Below are positions 6,014 through 8,604 of a stretch of 8,604 bases of DNA, piece after piece. How positions within the stretch are numbered: the stretch's first letter is position 1; every line of letters begins with the position of its first letter. The DNA comes from Burkholderiales bacterium UBA6064. Its GTDB lineage: Bacteria; Pseudomonadota; Gammaproteobacteria; Burkholderiales; Burkholderiaceae_B. Made by a program: the position numbers and the translations under genes. The notes below the pieces were generated by a model that had not been told where the DNA came from, did no database searches, and was given only the letters and a program-made list of their open reading frames with translations. The stretch lies in NCBI GenBank assembly GCA_002428895.1, contig DIYC01000138.1, forward strand, positions 4,039 through 12,642, in the 5' to 3' direction.

Positions 6014-6680
6014 ATCCAAATTATGCTCAATTGGCCTTTTTGCAAAATTTCCTCAAACGGGTTGTGTGAAAACAAGACTTATTCCTCTGCTTGGTGAAGA
6101 GGGGGCAACTCAGTTTGCGCGTTATTTAATCCTTTCTTTCTTGCAGCGTCTTTTAAGCCAAGCGCGTACCTATGATTGGCAAGTGAATGTTTGGTACAGC
6201 GGTGGTTGCCTGGCTGACTGGAAAAATTTATGCAAACCAATCAATTTAAGTTTGTCTCAATGCTTAGTGTGGCAACCGCAACTCCAAGGCCATTTGGGGC
6301 AGCGTTTATCTCATGCATTAAAATATCAGCTTCAACACAGTCAACAGGCTATATTGGTGGGTGCCGACGCCATTGAGTTTAATGCCAGCACTGTACAAGT
6401 CATGTACCAACACTTGGTTCATCATCCTTTGGTGTTTGTACCTGCGCACGACGGTGGTTATGTTGCCGTAGGTGCCACTCAGGTGCAGCCTTGTGTGTTT
6501 GATGCATCGATTCATTGGGGCACTCACACAGTGCTTGCACAAAGTCTTGAGCACGCATCACGCCATCAAATACAGGTGTCCTTGTTGCCAGCACAACTCG
6601 ATTTAGATACGCCAGCTGATTTTGAGTTGGCGTTGAGTATGCAGTTAATTCCTAACGACTGGGCAACAGCGTATGCATAA
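6000..6680 (+). CDS. DUF2064 / TIGR04282-type glycosyltransferase-like protein
   Basis: This 226-residue protein belongs to the GT-A-like DUF2064 family, which usually sits beside TIGR04283 glycosyltransferases; its reaction is not established, though its fold resembles nucleotidyltransferases. The N-terminal signature IGLFAKFPQTGCVKTRLIP (Lys24, Thr25, Arg26) is clear, as is PAHDGGYVAVG (Pro148 to Gly158) and the late LDLDTPADFELA. Two signature sites deviate: the usual G-[ST]-D-C-P stretch reads GADAIEF (121-127, Asp123 kept), and the usual P-A-E-D-G-G-Y has His150 in place of Glu. I chose ATG 6000, which gives the normal family length and overlaps the previous gene by 14 nt; an in-frame ATG at 5958 would add 14 hydrophobic residues that are not family-like. 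It overlaps the following gene by 8 nt. It may be active with altered specificity or be losing function. Confidence 0.85.
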   Translation: MNELKSKLCSIGLFAKFPQTGCVKTRLIPLLGEEGATQFARYLILSFLQRLLSQARTYDWQVNVWYSGGCLADWKNLCKPINLSLSQCLVWQPQLQGHLGQRLSHALKYQLQHSQQAILVGADAIEFNASTVQVMYQHLVHHPLVFVPAHDGGYVAVGATQVQPCVFDASIHWGTHTVLAQSLEHASRHQIQVSLLPAQLDLDTPADFELALSMQLIPNDWATAYA

Positions 6681-7527
6681 TAGGTTCAGTGTGTTTAAGA
6701 GTTTGAACTATTGTATGAGTGTAGGTCAATTGTGGCGCTGCGCTATACTCACGGGGTGGATTTTGTTCGTGATTGTCTTGAGTAGCATTTTGTGCGCGCG
6801 TTGGCTGTACGCTGTTGAAATGCACGATCAGTCTTTGGGGTTGTCGGGTGTGTTTAATTCGCCTTTTGAATTGCCATCTGGTTGGGTTCAACAAACGCAC
6901 CCAAAAGTCAAGCAAGCTACGCAAATTCTTCGCCAGCAACTCGATGGCGAAACGGTTTTACAAATTAAATCTGACGCAGGCTATGGCACTTGGGTGAAGC
7001 GGTTTGAAACGCCTGTCGTCATCGATGAAATTTCATGGCGTTGGGCTGTTCATTTAAAACCCAATCAGGCCAATTTAAAACAAAAAAATGCGGATGACGC
7101 TGCGCTAAAGTTTTGTGTGTTTATCGAGGTTGATGAAACCAAAATTGGTTTTTTAAATCGCCTTGCTTTGCAAACAGCGCGTACGTTGAGTGGTTTATTT
7201 TTACCAGCAGGCACCTTATGTTATGTGTGGGCAGATCAAAACCCTGTTGGTGAGGTGTTTCCAAGCCCTTATACCCCCTTGGTGATGAATTGGGTGTTGC
7301 AAAATCAACCTGCATCAACGCAGTGGGTTTCCGAGCACAGAAACTTGATCAACGATGCACGCATCGCGTTAGGTTCTATATTGCCTCTTTCTTCGGAAGG
7401 TAAGCCGATTGTTCGTGTACAAGGCGTTGCAATTGGGGGTGATGCTGACAATACGCAGAGCAGTAGCTTGGCTTTTTTTGCTGATTTAAAAGTGAAATTT
7501 GCTATTTTTGCTGAATCAAATCGCTGA
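6673..7527 (+). CDS. DUF3047 domain-containing protein, membrane-anchored or exported
   Basis: 284 residues with one strong hydrophobic helix at about 22-46 (ILTGWILFVIVLSSILCARW), acting as signal anchor or signal peptide, so the bulk is expected in the periplasm. The remainder matches DUF3047 features: LDGETVLQIKSDAGYGTWV, a SWRWAVH strand, KNADDAALKFCVF, AGTLCYVWADQNPVGEVFPSPYT (Cys and Trp core), the SEHRNLINDARIALG helix and VAIGGDADNTQSSS near the end. DUF3047 has no established function; the fold of such proteins suggests a carbohydrate-binding-like beta sandwich, but that is inference. The ATG at 6673 overlaps the previous stop (ATGCATAA), which supports coupling; an in-frame ATG at 6715 (residue 15) is a good alternative because it places the hydrophobic helix closer to the N-terminus. 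It closes the probable operon and may act on the product made by the two glycosyltransferase-like proteins. Confidence 0.82.
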   Translation: MHNRFSVFKSLNYCMSVGQLWRCAILTGWILFVIVLSSILCARWLYAVEMHDQSLGLSGVFNSPFELPSGWVQQTHPKVKQATQILRQQLDGETVLQIKSDAGYGTWVKRFETPVVIDEISWRWAVHLKPNQANLKQKNADDAALKFCVFIEVDETKIGFLNRLALQTARTLSGLFLPAGTLCYVWADQNPVGEVFPSPYTPLVMNWVLQNQPASTQWVSEHRNLINDARIALGSILPLSSEGKPIVRVQGVAIGGDADNTQSSSLAFFADLKVKFAIFAESNR

Positions 7528-7552
7528 CCTAAAAAAATAACCTAGAATATCG

Positions 7553-7566
7553 AACATTCAAATGTT
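7553..7566. repeat. Short palindrome in the intergenic region
   Basis: AACATT-CA-AATGTT is a perfect 6-bp inverted repeat with a 2-nt spacer, about 45 bp upstream of the candidate -35 box of the copper chaperone gene. It could be an operator half-site pair, but no known regulator motif is recognised, and a repeat this short can arise by chance in AT-rich sequence. Confidence 0.25.
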
Positions 7567-7609
7567 TCACGGTGGCTTTTCACATCCGGTGTGCGCAATG
7601 GTGTGACTG

Positions 7610-7637
7610 TTGCTGGCTTTGCTTAACGGGTTAGAAT
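7610..7637 (+). promoter_or_regulatory. Candidate sigma-70 promoter for the copper chaperone gene
   Basis: TTGCTG (7610-7615), a 16-nt spacer and TAGAAT (7632-7637) form a reasonable -35/-10 pair just before the ATG at 7645. Transcription would start about at the start codon, giving a leaderless or nearly leaderless mRNA; in agreement, no clear Shine-Dalgarno sequence precedes the ATG. The remainder of 7528-7644 shows only the palindrome listed separately and no convincing terminator after the DUF3047 gene. Confidence 0.4.
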
Positions 7638-7644
7638 TTGCAAA

Positions 7645-8139
7645 ATGAGTAAAATAATTTTTTATCGTCTATCGGTTATTATTGCAAGCGTAGTGTTCTT
7701 TTTGTATTTGTTACCCCTGTTTGCGGCTGAGTCTGCAACTGAAACTACAACACCGAATTTGGGGTTACAAATTAGCAAAGCGTGGCTTAGGCCTACTGTT
7801 TCTGGGCAAACAGTCACAGGGGTTTATTTTCAACTCACTGCACGACAAGCGGGTAAACTGGTTGGTGTTGAATCCGATGGCCTAAAGGCTGAATTACACG
7901 AAATGAGCATGCAGGGCGATGTGATGCACATGCGCCAACGCGCAGAAATTGTGGTTGCTGAAGGTGAAACTTTACAGTTTGCGCCCGGTGGTTTGCATGT
8001 CATGTTAATGGGCTTAACTCGACCAATTTTGGTAGGTCAGCAGTTTACATTGCATGTATTGTTTCAAGCGGATCAACAAGAGGGTGTGCTTCGCATTCCT
8101 GTTCAAGCGGTCGCGTCACACACCTCAGTTCGTGATTAA
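7645..8139 (+). CDS. PCu(A)C family periplasmic copper chaperone
   Basis: PCu(A)C proteins bind Cu(I) in the periplasm and deliver it to the Cu(A) or Cu(B) site of cytochrome c oxidase, often with Sco proteins. The 164-residue precursor starts with a signal peptide (1 to about 28: Lys3, a hydrophobic core at 9-26, and cleavage near FAA-ES). The mature part has the full family metal motif H-x10-M-x21-H-x-M: His85, Met96, His118 and Met120, with exact spacing, in LHEMSMQGDVMHMR and GGLHVMLMG. The opening ISKAWLRPTVSGQTVTGVYF is the usual first strands of the cupredoxin-like domain, and the Met-rich section (Met87, Met89, Met94, Met122) may help copper binding. It is separated from the upstream operon by 117 bp and seems to have its own promoter. 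No oxidase, Sco or copper-resistance gene is visible beside it. The gene ends 6 bp from a convergent chemotaxis gene. Confidence 0.93.
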   Translation: MSKIIFYRLSVIIASVVFFLYLLPLFAAESATETTTPNLGLQISKAWLRPTVSGQTVTGVYFQLTARQAGKLVGVESDGLKAELHEMSMQGDVMHMRQRAEIVVAEGETLQFAPGGLHVMLMGLTRPILVGQQFTLHVLFQADQQEGVLRIPVQAVASHTSVRD

Positions 8140-8157
8140 CGTCTGTTAATTTTGTTT
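8135..8157 (+). terminator. AT-rich inverted repeat with T-tract between convergent genes
   Basis: ATTAAC (8135-8140), loop GTCT, GTTAAT (8145-8150) is a perfect 6-bp inverted repeat that contains the stop codons of both convergent genes, followed on the plus strand by TTTTGTTT. It may act as a weak terminator for the copper chaperone mRNA; with only one G-C pair in the stem, it would depend on the T-tract. No matching T-run exists in the minus-strand direction. Confidence 0.3.
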
Positions 8158-8604
8158 GAATTGAAAGCTGACTACCAGCTTGTTGAGTTCATGCGTAATT
8201 TTTTTCAGTTGTTCAACTTCCTCATTGGCCTTTTTAGCGGATAGTTGGCTTTTTTCTGTCATTTGAGCAATGCTTTCAATTCGTTCTGCAATTAAGCTTG
8301 ATGCTTTGGTTTGCTCAATTAAAGAATTGTTAATTTCTTCAACCGATTTCTCGGTTTCTTTAGAAAATACACTAATCTCTTGCATTCCTGTTTCAGCAGT
8401 TTTAGAGTCATCAATTCCTTTTGAAATGGTTTGCTTCCAGCCACTGACTTGTTTAACAGCATCTGCGGTATCGGCTTGAATGCCCGTAATTAAGCTAGAA
8501 ATATTTTGCGTGGACTGTGACGTTTTTTCAGATAGCTTTCTCACTTCGTCGGCGACCACGGCAAACCCGCGGCCGGCCTCGCCGGCACGGGCGGCTTCCA
8601 CGGC
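8146..8604 (-). CDS. Methyl-accepting chemotaxis protein, C-terminal part (5' end outside window)
   Basis: On the minus strand the frame is open from the window edge to the TAA at 8146-8148, giving about 153 visible residues. The visible N-terminus is the cytoplasmic hairpin tip that contacts CheA and Che[23 protein letters not shown] followed by [10 protein letters not shown], split here as two motifs. After it comes the descending helix of the coiled coil, with Glu/Gln-rich stretches such as [18 protein letters not shown] and [14 protein letters not shown] that could hold methylation sites, ending in [10 protein letters not shown]. There is no CheR-tethering pentapeptide at the C-terminus (it ends FKQN). 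Sensor and membrane domains lie outside, so the ligand is unknown. The 54 bases nearest the window edge are strikingly GC-rich compared with the remainder of the gene. Family assignment is secure. Confidence 0.93.
   Translation of the reverse strand, partial: AVEAARAGEAGRGFAVVADEVRKLSEKTSQSTQNISSLITGIQADTADAVKQVSGWKQTISKGIDDSKTAETGMQEISVFSKETEKSVEEINNSLIEQTKASSLIAERIESIAQMTEKSQLSAKKANEEVEQLKKITHELNKLVVSFQFKQN

Noticed and set aside
5198..6680. Arsenosugar biosynthesis cluster
   Set aside because: Only the two database-named glycosyltransferase-like families are present; no arsenic methyltransferase, radical SAM enzyme, arsenate reductase or ArsR is visible, so the name is not taken as function.
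8165..8181. Hairpin AAGCTG-ACTAC-CAGCTT as a terminator
   Set aside because: It is a perfect 6-bp inverted repeat but lies within the chemotaxis coding sequence and is not followed by a T-run in either direction.
1..8604. Mobile elements, CRISPR arrays, tRNA or rRNA genes, defence systems
   Set aside because: No transposase or integrase sequence, no regularly spaced direct repeats, no cloverleaf or rRNA-like stretch and no recognised defence domain were found on either strand.

Overview
The window reads as a stretch of chromosome from a moderately low-GC (mid-40s percent by eye) proteobacterium, most likely a betaproteobacterium of the Burkholderiales. Protein-level resemblance supports this: a PabB-PabC fusion, a putative Na+/H+ antiporter of the Na_H_antiport_2 type, an MgtE with the betaproteobacterial-style N-terminus, and a GT2 / DUF2064 / DUF3047 gene set. 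No database search was possible, so family assignments rest on recognised motifs and remembered family sequences.

Layout: (i) 1-546, the C-terminal end of a patatin-like phospholipase, followed 5 bp later by pabB (552-1904), which runs in frame into a PabC-like lyase remnant (1905-2345) across a TAA codon; a candidate hairpin terminator follows. (ii) 2410-7527, a tightly packed co-directional block: a Na+/H+ antiporter split in frame by a TAG (2410-2826 and 2833-3672), mgtE (3697-5190), a TIGR04283-type glycosyltransferase (5198-6013), a DUF2064/TIGR04282-type nucleotidyl/glycosyltransferase-like protein (6000-6680) and a membrane-anchored or exported DUF3047 protein (6673-7527). Gaps are 24 nt or less and the last three genes are contiguous or overlapping, so this looks like one operon. 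(iii) 7528-7644, the longest gene-free stretch, with a candidate promoter and a small palindrome. (iv) 7645-8139, a periplasmic PCu(A)C copper chaperone with an exact metal-binding motif. (v) 8146-8604 on the minus strand, the C-terminal end of a methyl-accepting chemotaxis protein, converging on the copper chaperone with 6 bp between stop codons.

The strongest anomaly is that two neighbouring genes, pabBC and the antiporter, are each cut by a single in-frame stop, while reading frame and family-specific sequence continue undisturbed to the normal end. In the antiporter the stop falls inside the first of two internally repeated core motifs and is followed 6 nt later by a Shine-Dalgarno-preceded ATG, so stop-restart synthesis of a two-piece transporter is possible; in pabBC the stop separates the PLP lysine from the rest and no good restart is seen. 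Candidate explanations are recent nonsense mutations, sequence errors, or readthrough/re-initiation. A second anomaly is an abrupt jump to about 81% GC in the last 54 bases, inside the conserved tip of the chemotaxis receptor. I do not see a defence system, mobile element, CRISPR array or RNA gene here.
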